NCBI RefSeq assembly: GCF_003815715.1
Contig: NZ_CP033922.1
Location: forward strand, 5,008,001 to 5,072,000
Direction of reading: 5' to 3'
DNA length: 64,000 nt
Source of the DNA: Chryseobacterium sp. G0162
Lineage (GTDB): Bacteria > Bacteroidota > Bacteroidia > Flavobacteriales > Weeksellaceae
Under the pieces are notes generated by a model that saw only the letters and a list, made by a program, of their open reading frames with translations, made no database searches and was not told the DNA's origin. The translations under genes were made by a program, and so were the position numbers. The number at the start of each line of letters is the position of its first letter. Within the stretch, counting starts at the first letter, position 1. Shown here piece after piece: positions 34,161 through 43,597 of this stretch.

Positions 34161-34877
34161 ATGAAACATTTATTTAAGTACTTCTTTTTTCTGGCCATTG
34201 CCACATTTTCAATAGCTTGTAGCTCTGATGACAGAGAAGAAGAAATCGTTATCCAACCGAGCCCGGTTAAAATTGTATTTTACAAAAGTGCTGATGATTT
34301 TGCCACCAGTTATGATCCTGATAACAAAGTAAGTCAAACCGTCAGAATTCAGGCATTTGACCTATACAAACAGGGAAATTGGAAAGAACTGGAAAAATTA
34401 TTTCAGACAAATAACCTGAACGGCGGTTGGCCACCAGCAAACGGAGGATACAATATTGTAGATGATGTCGCAATACAAGCCGGTCAAAAATATGACAGAT
34501 ACAGCGGTGCTGTAGGGAGTTATAATGGAACCGGAAATCCAACGTTAGGCGGAAACTTTACCAGCCCAATCATTAATGGGTACGTGTATACTTTTACCGA
34601 AAGAGCTTTGAACCAACCGGAGAACAAATATGATTTCTATTACCAGATCGACGTTCTTAATGCATTACCTTTTAAATCTCAGACGGCAGATATCATTCCT
34701 TGGTTTAACCAGGTTGGAAACGGAAAACAGACCATGTGGAAAATTCCTATTGATATTAATACCGGATTTCCGAAAACTTGGAATAAATTAGCATCAGAAG
34801 GGTATATAAAAATTACCATTAAAAAAAGCCCTAGTGGAAAATATCCTAACCTGGAAGGAACCGTTATTCAAAACTAA
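34161..34877 (+). CDS. Lipoprotein with TNT-like (NAD-glycohydrolase toxin) domain
   Basis: 238 residues. Lipoprotein signal MKHLFKYFFFLAIATFSIAC, with the lipid-carrying Cys at 20. Residues ~88-235 carry the pattern of the TNT domain: NGGWPPANGG (88-97), YDRYSG (111-116), GNFTSP (131-136), TERAL with R148 (146-150), YDFYYQI (157-163), and PWFNQVGNGKQ (180-190), where Q190 sits where TNT has its catalytic Gln. The histidine seen in YHxY of M. tuberculosis TNT is replaced (YDFY). TNT hydrolyses NAD. Here the enzyme would be envelope-anchored. A small CxxC gene follows 11 bases later and may be its immunity partner. The assignment rests on recalled motifs. Confidence 0.72.
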   Translation: MKHLFKYFFFLAIATFSIACSSDDREEEIVIQPSPVKIVFYKSADDFATSYDPDNKVSQTVRIQAFDLYKQGNWKELEKLFQTNNLNGGWPPANGGYNIVDDVAIQAGQKYDRYSGAVGSYNGTGNPTLGGNFTSPIINGYVYTFTERALNQPENKYDFYYQIDVLNALPFKSQTADIIPWFNQVGNGKQTMWKIPIDINTGFPKTWNKLASEGYIKITIKKSPSGKYPNLEGTVIQN

Positions 34878-34888
34878 ATTAGATTCAG

Positions 34889-35308
34889 ATGCATTCAATA
34901 TCAAAAAAGATAAAGATTGGTAGAAAAGCTTTAATCCAAAAAGACAGATTCATTAATGATGAAGCCATTCCGGCAGCAGTCACCCAATTTAGCTGCTGTG
35001 AATGTGGTCACGAAAATCGCATTGAAATATCACCTTATCAATCGGGATTTCCAATTCTTCAAATCTACCATGAAGACAAAGTATTATCAAAATCTGAGTT
35101 ATTAAAGAATCAAATGATTACTGAAACATCACCGAGAATGCAGCATTACGGAGAATTAACGGTAAATGATTTGCCTACACTATATTTTGGAACCAGTTGT
35201 ACATCCTGTAACACAAATTATATTTGCCTATTTAGCTATGGAGAAAAACAGCCGAGTTTAGAAATTTTAAATATCTCAGGGATCTGGGAGTATCAGGAAG
35301 TTGAATAA
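34889..35308 (+). CDS. Small CxxC protein, possible immunity partner
   Basis: 139 residues, 11 bases after the TNT-like lipoprotein and ended by its own terminator. There is no signal peptide, so it is cytoplasmic as written. Two cysteine pairs, C36/C39 (CCECGHEN) and C104/C107 (TSCTSCNTNY), could form a split zinc ribbon. Between them is a charged helical part. The C-terminus is beta-rich (ICLFSYGEKQPSLEILNISGIWEY). I do not recognise the family. Tight linkage to a TNT-like gene makes an immunity protein plausible, but the TNT-bearing lipoprotein is predicted to be exported, so protection from inside is only a hypothesis. Confidence 0.6.
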   Translation: MHSISKKIKIGRKALIQKDRFINDEAIPAAVTQFSCCECGHENRIEISPYQSGFPILQIYHEDKVLSKSELLKNQMITETSPRMQHYGELTVNDLPTLYFGTSCTSCNTNYICLFSYGEKQPSLEILNISGIWEYQEVE

Positions 35309-35335
35309 TTGAATACCATCAGCATATCTAAAATC

Positions 35336-35366
35336 AAAACCACAATTCATAGTTGTGGTTTTTTTG
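35336..35366 (+). terminator. Terminator after the TNT-like / CxxC gene pair
   Basis: Stem AACCACAA / TTGTGGTT with a seven-base loop and T7, so the two genes probably form a bicistronic unit. Confidence 0.85.
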
Positions 35367-35381
35367 TATTGTTATATTTAG

Positions 35382-35484
35382 CCACAGATTTTTACAGATT
35401 AGCACGGATGATTACACATAAGAATACTTTATGGACTATTACTCAATAGAATTTTAAAACTCAAAGATCTGTATTCATCTGTGG
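35382..35484. repeat. Inverted CCACAGAT intergenic repeat
   Basis: CCACAGATTTTTACAGATT at 35382-35400 pairs loosely with ATCTGTGG at 35477-35484. A related element, with ATCTGTGG near 52336 and CCACAGATT near 52362, occurs at about 52300-52372. These look like copies of a dispersed non-coding repeat. Neither lies in a gene. Confidence 0.5.
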
Positions 35485-35543
35485 TAAAAAAATTAATGAT
35501 TCTTATTTTACCTCCTATATTTCCCAATTAGCAAATGGTTTTC

Positions 35544-35551
35544 TATCTTTG
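35544..35551 (+). promoter_or_regulatory. -7 element of the MazG-like operon
   Basis: TATCTTTG matches TANNTTTG, 19 bases before the ATG at 35570. Confidence 0.5.
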
Positions 35552-35569
35552 TCATAAATAAAAAATTTC

Positions 35570-36037
35570 ATGGATAAAATTGATAGTTTGAACCAAGTAG
35601 CAGAATTCCATACTACTTTTAAAGCCCCTATTCTAGACACCCCACAAATTCCATCCCCGGAAAGATGTAACCTTAGAGTAGCGCTTCTACAGGAAGAACT
35701 TAATGAATTAAAACAAGCCATTGCAGACAACGATATTGTAGAAATTGCTGATGCTCTTTGTGATCTACAGTATGTTTTAAGTGGTGCTGTATTGGAATTC
35801 GGACTTGGCAACAAATTTGTAGAGCTATTCAACGAAGTTCAGCGTTCTAATATGTCGAAAGCATGTGATAACGAAGAACAGGCTAATGAAACCGTTGAAT
35901 TCTATAAAGAAAAAGGCGTTGAATCTTTTTATGAGAAATCTGGTGAAAAGTTCAATGTATACAGAAAAGCAGATCATAAAGTATTAAAAAACAAATACTA
36001 CTCTCCTGCTGATCTAAAGTCAATCATTGAGAAATAA
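35570..36037 (+). CDS. MazG-like nucleoside triphosphate pyrophosphohydrolase
   Basis: 155 residues of the all-alpha NTP pyrophosphatase (MazG/PRA-PH) superfamily. The metal-binding motif is visible as LLQEELNELKQAI (E42, E43, E46) and VEIADALCDLQYVL (E58, D61). These proteins cleave NTPs to NMP and pyrophosphate and remove non-canonical nucleotides, or act on phosphoribosyl-ATP. There is no his operon here, so the house-cleaning role is favoured. It is the first gene of a compact forward cluster with the thioredoxin-fold, DUF4230 and small basic genes (gaps of 2-11 bases). Confidence 0.85.
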   Translation: MDKIDSLNQVAEFHTTFKAPILDTPQIPSPERCNLRVALLQEELNELKQAIADNDIVEIADALCDLQYVLSGAVLEFGLGNKFVELFNEVQRSNMSKACDNEEQANETVEFYKEKGVESFYEKSGEKFNVYRKADHKVLKNKYYSPADLKSIIEK

Positions 36038-36040
36038 AAT

Positions 36041-36604
36041 ATGAAAAAATTTATTACCCGTATTGTTGCCACTTCAAGTTTATTTTTAGCTACTCAGCAG
36101 CTTAGTGCTCAAAAAGTAGTGGTTAACCGTGAAGTTACTACCGAGAAAGACGGTAAAATGCTTCTGGGGCATCAATTGAAAGAACAGTTTTTGAAAGCGC
36201 CTTATGCTGATTGGTACGTAAAGGAACATGATGAATATGCTCTGGATCAGAAGGCGATCAGTGAACTGAAAAAGAAAAAAATAGGCACTTATGATATTGT
36301 CGTTTTTATGGGAACATGGTGTGAAGACAGTCACAGAGACTTTCCAAGACTGATGAAGATATTGGATGAAGTAGGTTATCCGGAAGGAAAACTGACTATT
36401 ATTGCTGTTAACCGTAAAAAAGAATCTCCAAGTGGAGATGAATCCCTTTACAACATCCAAAAAGTTCCAACTATTATTGTAAAACAATATGGAAAAGAAC
36501 TGGGCAGAATTATAGAAATGCCTACCACTGGATATATTGAAAGAGATTTAGTTGAAATTCTGAAAAAGGATAACTCATCTGTAATTAAAGAAATTTTTAA
36601 ATAG
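36041..36604 (+). CDS. Secreted thioredoxin-fold protein
   Basis: 187 residues with signal peptide ending LSAQ. The thioredoxin fold starts at ~83 (YDIVVFMGTWCEDSHRDFPRLM) and ends with the cis-Pro strand NIQKVPTIIV. The active site is WCEDSHRD with a single cysteine, C94, so it is not a CxxC oxidoreductase. It could act through one thiol or as a binding protein. It should be in the periplasm. It lies three bases after the MazG-like gene and two before the DUF4230 gene, so translation is linked, although the functional tie is unclear. Confidence 0.85.
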   Translation: MKKFITRIVATSSLFLATQQLSAQKVVVNREVTTEKDGKMLLGHQLKEQFLKAPYADWYVKEHDEYALDQKAISELKKKKIGTYDIVVFMGTWCEDSHRDFPRLMKILDEVGYPEGKLTIIAVNRKKESPSGDESLYNIQKVPTIIVKQYGKELGRIIEMPTTGYIERDLVEILKKDNSSVIKEIFK

Positions 36605-36606
36605 AT

Positions 36607-37212
36607 TTGAGAAATTATAAACCAATTATATCGTTTGTAGCCGGTGCCGGTGTTATGGTCCTTCTGTTTTTTGGGCTTAAATCTTGTCTGAATCTTGGGA
36701 AGAAAACGGAAAAGTCGGATTATTATATCCTAACTAATCAGATCTCCAAAATGAACAAGATGGTGGTCATAGAACAGAACAATTCTAGCATGCAGAAAAC
36801 CAAAATGGGCTATGAATTTATGGGCAAGGAAGTTTCAAGTAACAGCATCATTACCTTTACCAAAACCAGCGCACAGGTTTCTTATGATCTGAATAAAATG
36901 AAGATTGAAGTAGATTCCATCAACAAAAAACTAGTCATCACTGAACTTCCTGATGCAGACATAAAAATCATACCTAGCGTTGAGATTCAGTCTATGGATG
37001 ATTCTTTTTTTAATAGAATTTCTGAAAAAGATATTAAAAACGTTACTGCAAAAGCTAAGGAAACAGCGATTAAATCTATTGATCAGAATCAACTGAGAAC
37101 TGAAGGGCGCAAGCAATTAATGGAAAACCTTGATAATATTTTTGTTTTGGCAAAGGCTTTGAATTATACTATAGAAGATAAGACCGGAAAGATCGGTATT
37201 CTTGGACTCTAA
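36607..37212 (+). CDS. DUF4230 protein, TTG start
   Basis: 201 residues. The first 30 (RNYKPIISFVAGAGVMVLLFFGLKSC) make an N-terminal membrane anchor, and the rest is a periplasmic DUF4230 domain (TNQISKMNKMVVIEQ, ELPDADIKIIPSVEIQ, AKAKETAIKSIDQNQLRTEGRKQLMENLDNIF). The frame has no ATG at the right place. TTG at 36607, two bases after the thioredoxin-fold stop, is the likely start because it keeps the whole anchor; the next ATG lies inside the membrane helix. The function is unknown. Confidence 0.82.
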   Translation: MRNYKPIISFVAGAGVMVLLFFGLKSCLNLGKKTEKSDYYILTNQISKMNKMVVIEQNNSSMQKTKMGYEFMGKEVSSNSIITFTKTSAQVSYDLNKMKIEVDSINKKLVITELPDADIKIIPSVEIQSMDDSFFNRISEKDIKNVTAKAKETAIKSIDQNQLRTEGRKQLMENLDNIFVLAKALNYTIEDKTGKIGILGL

Positions 37213-37223
37213 AAATTCAGACA

Positions 37224-37409
37224 ATGGACTCAAAAGGAAATAACAAGAAAAAGGAATCTGCCAACACTGCAGAAACTCAAAAGCAAAATCAGGATTTCCA
37301 GAATATTCCTGCTTCGTCGAAAAAGGTTAATCCCCCAGACATTGATAAAGAAGACATTCAAAAGGCTTCCAAAAATAAATCGGGAAAAACGGATAATACA
37401 AAAGAGTAA
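37224..37409 (+). CDS. Small hydrophilic protein, 61 aa
   Basis: A 61-residue, highly charged Lys/Asn/Asp/Ser-rich protein with no hydrophobic stretch (KGNNKKKESANTAETQKQ, PPDIDKEDIQKA). It starts 11 bases after the DUF4230 stop and keeps the cluster's direction. It is probably disordered and cytoplasmic. It could be a real small protein or a chance frame, but the tight spacing and codon use resembling its neighbours favour a gene. No family was recognised. Confidence 0.6.
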   Translation: MDSKGNNKKKESANTAETQKQNQDFQNIPASSKKVNPPDIDKEDIQKASKNKSGKTDNTKE

Positions 37410-37468
37410 AATGAATCATTGAAATTCATTTTTCCTATTGATTTAAAATATTTCAGAAAATAAAATCG

Positions 37469-37500
37469 AAAGGATCTGTCTCTTATGAGGCAGATCCTTT
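37469..37500. terminator. Terminator between the small gene and leuB
   Basis: Stem AAAGGATCTG-T-CTC / GAG-G-CAGATCCTTT around TTAT, with one mismatch, between convergent transcription units. Confidence 0.8.
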
Positions 37501-37532
37501 CTTCTAACTATCTATCTAAGTGAACTATAAAT

Positions 37533-38657
37533 CTATACAATGGTGGATTTTCCAATTTTCACATTCTCGAAATTATAATATGATTTCTCGGAATATTTAA
37601 TATGGTCTGCAATAAAGCTTCCTACTTCGCTCGTAGAATAATATTGCTTTGTATTAAGGTCTATTGTAACATATTTGTTTTCAATAGCATGTTCTACAGA
37701 CTGTCTCAGCTTGTTGGCTGCAGGCTGCAATCCAAGATGATCCAGCATCATTGCCACGCTTAAAATAGAAGCGATAGGATTAGCGATTCCTTTTCCTTTT
37801 GCCTGAGGATAGGAACCATGAATTGGTTCAAACAAAGCATTCTTCTCTCCTACTGATGCTGAAGGAAGTAATCCGATAGACCCTCCAATCACACTCGCTT
37901 CATCAGAAATAATATCCCCGAACATATTTTCCGTCAAAATGACATCAAACTGTTTAGGATTAAGGATCAACTGCATGGCTGCATTATCTACAAACATATA
38001 GTCTAACTGTACATCGGGATATCCAGAAGCGATTTCCTGACAAATCTTTCTCCATAATCTGGAAGTATCCAGCACATTTGCTTTATCAATTAATGTCAGC
38101 TTTTTATTTCTTTTCTGCGCTTCCTGAAATGCCATGTGAGCAATTGGAAGAATATCTTCTTTGCTGTATTTACATACATCATAAGCATACACACCTTCCG
38201 GATCTGTAAATTTCTCACCAAAATAAATTCCGCTTACCAATTCTCTGAAAATCTGAATATCAGCTCCCTCAATGATTTCTCTTTTAAGCGGACTTTTCTC
38301 AATCAGGGAAGCATACGTTTTTAAAGGACGGATATTGGCAAATAAGCCTAATTCTTTACGAAGTTTCAAAAGCCCTTGTTCAGGTCTTACTTTCGCGTCA
38401 GGATTATTGTCAAACGCAGGATCTCCAATCGCTCCGAAAAGTACAGCATCTGATTCCTTACAAATCTTTAGCGTTTCTTCAGGTAACGGATTTCCTGTTT
38501 TAAAAATGGCTTCCGCACCAATCAGCCCATAATCGAATTGGAATTTGTACTGAAAAGCTTCCGCAATCACGTCTAAAATCTTGATGCTTTCGCTGATAAT
38601 TTCCGGTCCGATTCCATCTCCTGGAAGGACTGCGATTTTAAAATAATTGTTGTTCAT
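37533..38657 (-). CDS. leuB: 3-isopropylmalate dehydrogenase
   Basis: 374 residues. The isocitrate/isopropylmalate dehydrogenase signature is complete: [16 protein letters not shown] at the start, [21 protein letters not shown] for substrate, and the metal/NAD motif [28 protein letters not shown]. It oxidises and decarboxylates 3-isopropylmalate to 2-oxoisocaproate. It is the last gene of the reverse-strand cluster leuA-leuC-leuD-leuB and overlaps leuD by 20 bases, which is long and hints that translation is coupled. It acts in the cytoplasm. Confidence 0.96.
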   Translation of the reverse strand: MNNNYFKIAVLPGDGIGPEIISESIKILDVIAEAFQYKFQFDYGLIGAEAIFKTGNPLPEETLKICKESDAVLFGAIGDPAFDNNPDAKVRPEQGLLKLRKELGLFANIRPLKTYASLIEKSPLKREIIEGADIQIFRELVSGIYFGEKFTDPEGVYAYDVCKYSKEDILPIAHMAFQEAQKRNKKLTLIDKANVLDTSRLWRKICQEIASGYPDVQLDYMFVDNAAMQLILNPKQFDVILTENMFGDIISDEASVIGGSIGLLPSASVGEKNALFEPIHGSYPQAKGKGIANPIASILSVAMMLDHLGLQPAANKLRQSVEHAIENKYVTIDLNTKQYYSTSEVGSFIADHIKYSEKSYYNFENVKIGKSTIV

Positions 38658-39246
38658 TTTTTTTCTGTGTTTTTAGTTCAAATTCTTTGATCGCCTGTTT
38701 CTTGCTGATTAAAAAATCAATATCGTCATAGCCATTCAAAAGGCATATTTTTTTATAAGAATCCAACTCAAAAGTTTCGGTAGTATCTTTGAAACTGATA
38801 GATTGTAATTCTACATCAATCGCAATTTCATTGTCCGGATTTTCATTGATTCCTTCTAATATTTCCTTTAAAAATTCTTCAGAAACTTTTACCGGAAGAA
38901 GACCGTTATTTAAAGCATTCCCTTTAAAAATATCGGCAAAATAACTGGAAACAATTACTTTGAATCCATAATCGGTTAATGCCCATGCCGCATGCTCACG
39001 GCTGCTTCCACATCCAAAATTATTTCCTGCCACTAAAATTTCGCCAGTGAATTTGGGATTGTTCAGAACAAAATCAGGATTAGGTTCATGAGTATGAATA
39101 TTAAATCTCCAGTCTCTGAACAGGTTCTCTCCAAACCCCTTTCTGTCAATACTTTTTAAGAATCTTGCAGGAATAATCTGATCCGTATCTATATTTTCTG
39201 CCGGCAATGGAACGGCACTAGATTTTATAATAACTAATTTTTGCAT
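38638..39246 (-). CDS. leuD: 3-isopropylmalate dehydratase small subunit
   Basis: 202 residues, the swivel domain of isopropylmalate isomerase. Markers are [28 protein letters not shown], and [16 protein letters not shown] with PVKVSEEFL. It pairs with LeuC to convert 2- into 3-isopropylmalate. It lies eight bases after leuC and overlaps leuB. Length and start are normal. A short basic tail ([10 protein letters not shown]) ends the protein. Confidence 0.95.
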   Translation of the reverse strand: MQKLVIIKSSAVPLPAENIDTDQIIPARFLKSIDRKGFGENLFRDWRFNIHTHEPNPDFVLNNPKFTGEILVAGNNFGCGSSREHAAWALTDYGFKVIVSSYFADIFKGNALNNGLLPVKVSEEFLKEILEGINENPDNEIAIDVELQSISFKDTTETFELDSYKKICLLNGYDDIDFLISKKQAIKEFELKTQKKNEQQLF

Positions 39247-39254
39247 GTACTGTT

Positions 39255-40643
39255 TTAATTTAAACTTTCAAAAGCTGATATTCTGCCTTCTATGGCTGCT
39301 TTAGCTGCTGTAAGCGGACTTGCGAGGATTGTTCTTGAGCCTTGTCCCTGTCTTCCTTCAAAATTTCTGTTTGAAGTAGAAACACAATATTCTCCCTCCG
39401 GAATTTTATCATCGTTCATCGCCAGACAAGCAGAACATCCAGGCTGACGAATCTGAAAACCTGCATCATTAAAGATCTTATCCAGTCCTTCTTCATAGAT
39501 TTGTTTTACAACCTGCTGAGAACCGGGAACAATTAAAGCTTTGACTGCTTCAGATTTACTTTTTCCTTTAATATATTGGGCAGCAGAACGGAAATCTTCA
39601 ATTCTAGCATTCGTACAACTTCCTATAAATACGTAATTGATTTTTATGCTGGATGGAGTTTGTCCCGCTTCCAGTCCCATATATTGTAAAGCTTTCGCTT
39701 CAGATTCATTTTGAGGGGCAGGAATGGTTTCGTGAATAGAAATTCCCATTCCAGGATTGGTTCCGTAAGTAATCATTGGATAAATATCTCCTGCATCAAA
39801 AGTAAGTTCCTTATCAAAAACTGCATCTTCATCCGTCTTCAAGGTATTCCAATAGGCAACCTTTTCACTCCACTCTTCTCCTTTTGGTGCAAATTCTCTA
39901 CCTTTTACGTATTCAAAAGTGGTTTCATCCGGAGCAATCATTCCTCCTCTTGCTCCCATCTCAATACTCATATTGCAAACGGTCATTCTCCCTTCCATTG
40001 ACATTTCTTCAAAAACATTTCCGGCATACTCACAGAAATAGCCTGTTCCGCCATCTGTTCCTATTTTTGAAATGATGTAAAGGATAACATCTTTAGACTG
40101 AACATTTTCATTGAGCTTCCCATTAACGGTAATTCTCATTGATTTAGGTTTATTAAGCAGCAGACACTGACTGGCAAAAACCTGGGCAACCTGGCTGGTC
40201 CCTATTCCAAAGGCAATGGCTCCAAAAGCGCCATGGGTAGAAGTATGGCTGTCACCACAGACAATGCTCATTCCCGGTTGCGTAATCCCAAGTTCGGGAG
40301 CAATAATATGTACAATTCCCTGATATTGATGTCCCAATCCGAACAGTTCAATATCATTTTTCTGACAATTTTCAGTCAATTGCTGAACCTGATTCCTTGA
40401 TAATTCATCACGGATGGGTTCTTCCTGGTGAAGGGTTGGAACATTATGATCCGCTGTAGCTACAATCTGTTCAGGTCTGAAAATGTCCAGATTTCTGGAT
40501 TCAAGTTCTGAAAAAGCCTGTGGGCTGGTTACTTCATGGATCAGGTGTTTATCAATATAGATGATCTGTGGTCCATCAGGAACGGTATCTACAACATGAG
40601 CGTCCCAAACTTTATCAAAAAGTGTCTTTTTATTGTTATTCAT
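39255..40643 (-). CDS. leuC: 3-isopropylmalate dehydratase large subunit
   Basis: 462 residues from the ATG at 40643. An upstream ATG in frame at 40694 would overlap leuA, and the start chosen here ([18 protein letters not shown]) is where the family begins. The aconitase fold with its 4Fe-4S cluster is shown by [36 protein letters not shown] and [11 protein letters not shown] (cluster cysteines in SCTN and CSAC). It is the catalytic subunit that works with LeuD. It follows leuA at 29 bases. Confidence 0.95.
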   Translation of the reverse strand: MNNNKKTLFDKVWDAHVVDTVPDGPQIIYIDKHLIHEVTSPQAFSELESRNLDIFRPEQIVATADHNVPTLHQEEPIRDELSRNQVQQLTENCQKNDIELFGLGHQYQGIVHIIAPELGITQPGMSIVCGDSHTSTHGAFGAIAFGIGTSQVAQVFASQCLLLNKPKSMRITVNGKLNENVQSKDVILYIISKIGTDGGTGYFCEYAGNVFEEMSMEGRMTVCNMSIEMGARGGMIAPDETTFEYVKGREFAPKGEEWSEKVAYWNTLKTDEDAVFDKELTFDAGDIYPMITYGTNPGMGISIHETIPAPQNESEAKALQYMGLEAGQTPSSIKINYVFIGSCTNARIEDFRSAAQYIKGKSKSEAVKALIVPGSQQVVKQIYEEGLDKIFNDAGFQIRQPGCSACLAMNDDKIPEGEYCVSTSNRNFEGRQGQGSRTILASPLTAAKAAIEGRISAFESLN

Positions 40644-40672
40644 TTTTACTTTATCTTGAATTAAATCAAACC

Positions 40673-41836
40673 CTATCCTATTTTTCTGCTGCATGTTTCC
40701 ATGATCAATGCCAGGTCTTCATTGCCTATCTCCTTCTTAAGGTCTGCTATTTTTAGGAATTCCTGGTACAGATAATCCAATTCATCTTTGGTGACATCAT
40801 GACCAATGTGTTTAAAACGGTAAGCTAATGCTGACCGCCCGCTTCTGGCGGTAAGAATGATGGAAGAAGCATTTACCCCTACTTCAGCAGGATCAATGAT
40901 TTCATACGTTTCTCTATTTTTAATGACACCATCCTGATGAATTCCTGAACTGTGAGCAAAGGCATTAGCCCCAACAATCGCCTTATTCGGCTGTACAGAC
41001 ATTCCCATCAGGTCAGAAACCATAGTACTCATCTCATTCAGCATTATAGAATTGACATTGGTATGCAGATTTAAATGTTTATGTTGCTTCAGAATCATGA
41101 CGACTTCTTCTAATGCCGTATTACCAGCTCTTTCACCCAATCCGTTGATGGTACATTCGATCTGACGGGCTCCATTGATCGCTCCGGAAATAGAATTGGC
41201 TGTTGCTAACCCTAAATCATTGTGACAATGGCATGATAACACCGCTTTTTCAATTCCTTTTACATTTTCTCGCAGGTATTTAATTTTCTGTCCGTATTCT
41301 TCAGGTAAACAGTACCCTGTAGTATCAGGAATATTAAGTACAGTAGCTCCAGCTTTAATTACCGCTTCGCAAACCTGTGCGAGATAAGCATTATCTGTCC
41401 TTCCTGCATCTTCTGCATAAAATTCTACATCTTCTACATAGTTTTTGGCATACCTTACGGCTTCAGCAGCCCTTTCTATAATATTTTCTCTTGTTGAGTT
41501 GAACTTATATTTGATATGTGAATCAGAAGTCCCAATCCCTGTATGTATTCTAGGTTTTTTCGCATATATCAAAGCTTCGGCAGCCGTATCAATGTCTTTT
41601 TTGTTGGCTCTTGTCAATCCGCAAACTTTTGCATTTCTTACGAGTTTTGAAATTTCAGAAACCGATTCAAAATCTCCTGGGCTGGAAATCGGGAATCCTG
41701 CTTCAATGATATCAACTCCCAGTTCATCAAGCTTTTCAGCAATAATCAGTTTCTGTTTTGTATTCAATTTACATCCAGGAACCTGTTCTCCATCGCGCAA
41801 CGTGGTATCAAAAATTTCAATTTTTTCAGAGTTCAT
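40673..41836 (-). CDS. leuA: 2-isopropylmalate synthase, short form
   Basis: 387 residues. The DRE-TIM catalytic domain is complete: [16 protein letters not shown] (metal and substrate), ARAEDAGR-like [32 protein letters not shown], and [16 protein letters not shown]. The protein ends at ~385 in [14 protein letters not shown], so the C-terminal LeuA allosteric dimer domain (~110-130 residues in E. coli) is absent. It condenses acetyl-CoA with 2-oxoisovalerate to start leucine synthesis. Without the domain, feedback by leucine in the usual way is unlikely. It heads leuACDB and is divergent from the 41986 gene. Confidence 0.94.
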   Translation of the reverse strand: MNSEKIEIFDTTLRDGEQVPGCKLNTKQKLIIAEKLDELGVDIIEAGFPISSPGDFESVSEISKLVRNAKVCGLTRANKKDIDTAAEALIYAKKPRIHTGIGTSDSHIKYKFNSTRENIIERAAEAVRYAKNYVEDVEFYAEDAGRTDNAYLAQVCEAVIKAGATVLNIPDTTGYCLPEEYGQKIKYLRENVKGIEKAVLSCHCHNDLGLATANSISGAINGARQIECTINGLGERAGNTALEEVVMILKQHKHLNLHTNVNSIMLNEMSTMVSDLMGMSVQPNKAIVGANAFAHSSGIHQDGVIKNRETYEIIDPAEVGVNASSIILTARSGRSALAYRFKHIGHDVTKDELDYLYQEFLKIADLKKEIGNEDLALIMETCSRKIG

Positions 41837-41985
41837 AAATAAAAGTTTTTTACTTAATTTTGGCTCAAAACTACAGCTTGCTATATTTTTTCATTTTCAT
41901 TTTTCCAGAAAATTACAATATTCAACTGTTGAAGAATTAAGCGTATATCATTGATATTTAATTATTTAAATTTTAAAAATTTACA

Positions 41986-43530
41986 ATGGCAGAATTGCAG
42001 AAAGATTTCTTGTTCGTACTGGTAAAGTCATTGACCACTTCCGAAAAACGACAGTTTAAACTGTATGTTAACCGTCTCGGAATTAATGTAGATGCCAAAT
42101 TTTTACTCCTTTTTTCCGAAATGGATAAAATGAAGGAATATGATGAAAGCATCATTATTGAAAAAAAAATATCTACCAAGCAGCAGCTTTCTAATCTTAA
42201 AGCCCACCTTTACAAACAAATTCTGATAAGCTTACGGATGAACCCGAGTCATCAGAATTACAGAATCCAGCTTCGGGAACAATTGGATTTTGCTAATATT
42301 TTATACCAAAAAGGGCTTTACAAACAAGCTTTAAAAATACTGGACAAAACAAAGCAGTCTGCTCTGGAATTAGATGAAAAGAGCATTGCTTCCGAGGTAA
42401 TAGATCTGGAAAAAGTAATTGAATCTCAATTTATTACCCGAAGTATTGAAGGACGTGCCGAAGAGCTGATTAGACAATCCCAGGAATTAAGTAAACAAAA
42501 CCGATATACCACAAAATTATCCAACCTTTCATTGAAGTTATACAGTGAAATGCTAACTCACGGGTATGTAAAAAATGATGCAGACCGTGAAGAAGTTTTG
42601 GAAGTTTTCAATGCTCAAATTAAAAACATAAGATTTGATAAGCTGAATTTTACTGAAAAACTATGGTATTTTAAGGCCCATGTCTGGAAAAACCAGTTGC
42701 TTCAGGATTATAAATACACCCTGAAATATGCCTATCAATGGGTAGACCTATTTCATAAAAATCCGGAAATGATTTTCAGTCATCCGGTTTGGTATATTAA
42801 AGGAAATACATATTTGTTGAAAATCCTGTTCCTGTATGGAAATATTGATATTCTGGAAGAGAATTTTAAGGAATTTAATATAAGAGTGAATGCTGAAAAT
42901 TTTTCTCAGAATGAGAACCTTCAGTCGCTTATTTTCCTTACCCATTACAATACATTGATGAATATTCACTTTGTAAAAGGTGAATTTTTCACAGGAACAA
43001 AACTTATCCCGGAAATTGAGTTGAAAATGGAAAAGCTTCGGGAACGAATTGATGAACACCACTTTATGATTCTTTATCTTAAAATGGCCGCCATGTTTTT
43101 TGGAAGTAAGATGTACAAAAAAGCCATTGAATACTCTATGCGGGTAATAGAATCTAAGGGAAATGTACAGGAAGATCTACTCTTTCATACAAGGATACTG
43201 ATTTTAATGTCCAAATATGAATCCGGAAATGATGAAGACTATGATGAGTTTATCGCCTCTACTTTAAAGTTTGCCAGAAAGATGAAAAAGCCGGAAGAAT
43301 TTCACTTTGAAAGCATTCAGTTTTTTAAAAATGTAAATAATCAGCTTCCGGATCAGAGGCAAAAAGCATTTGAAATGTTTGATAAAAAGCTTGAAGAATT
43401 CTCAGAAAATGAATATTACAGAAGGTCTTTATTTTATATTGACATTCATGGTTGGATCCAATCTAAGGTTCAAAATGTGGATGTCATTGAGATTATCAAA
43501 AGAAAAGTAAGGTACAAAAGAAAAAGCTAA
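41986..43530 (+). CDS. Unknown helical-repeat protein
   Basis: 514 residues with no signal peptide or membrane segment. It begins MAELQKDFLFVLVKSLTTSEKRQFKLYVNR and is mostly amphipathic helices with TPR-like spacing (FANILYQKGLYKQALKILDKTKQ near 105; KMYKKAIEYSMRVIESKG near 375). I recognise it as a conserved Bacteroidota hypothetical, with no known function, likely a cytoplasmic scaffold. It lies 149 bases from leuA in the opposite direction. The end is basic (IIKRKVRYKRKS). Confidence 0.85.
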   Translation: MAELQKDFLFVLVKSLTTSEKRQFKLYVNRLGINVDAKFLLLFSEMDKMKEYDESIIIEKKISTKQQLSNLKAHLYKQILISLRMNPSHQNYRIQLREQLDFANILYQKGLYKQALKILDKTKQSALELDEKSIASEVIDLEKVIESQFITRSIEGRAEELIRQSQELSKQNRYTTKLSNLSLKLYSEMLTHGYVKNDADREEVLEVFNAQIKNIRFDKLNFTEKLWYFKAHVWKNQLLQDYKYTLKYAYQWVDLFHKNPEMIFSHPVWYIKGNTYLLKILFLYGNIDILEENFKEFNIRVNAENFSQNENLQSLIFLTHYNTLMNIHFVKGEFFTGTKLIPEIELKMEKLRERIDEHHFMILYLKMAAMFFGSKMYKKAIEYSMRVIESKGNVQEDLLFHTRILILMSKYESGNDEDYDEFIASTLKFARKMKKPEEFHFESIQFFKNVNNQLPDQRQKAFEMFDKKLEEFSENEYYRRSLFYIDIHGWIQSKVQNVDVIEIIKRKVRYKRKS

Positions 43531-43560
43531 TATAGATTAATGTGCAAATTAGTTATAAAA

Positions 43561-43593
43561 ATCTTCGGCAGGCTCTTTGAGCCTGCCGAAGAT
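43561..43593. terminator. Bidirectional terminator
   Basis: Perfect fifteen-base arms ATCTTCGGCAGGCTC / GAGCCTGCCGAAGAT around TTT. It lies between the convergent genes ending at 43530 and 43598. It is GC-rich compared with its surroundings, which aids stability. Confidence 0.88.
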
Positions 43594-43597
43594 TATA

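Noticed and set aside
41837..41985. Short leader peptide MKMKKYSKL before leuA
   Set aside because: An ATG-led nine-codon frame lies upstream on the reverse strand, but it has one Leu only and no attenuator hairpin or T tract follows.
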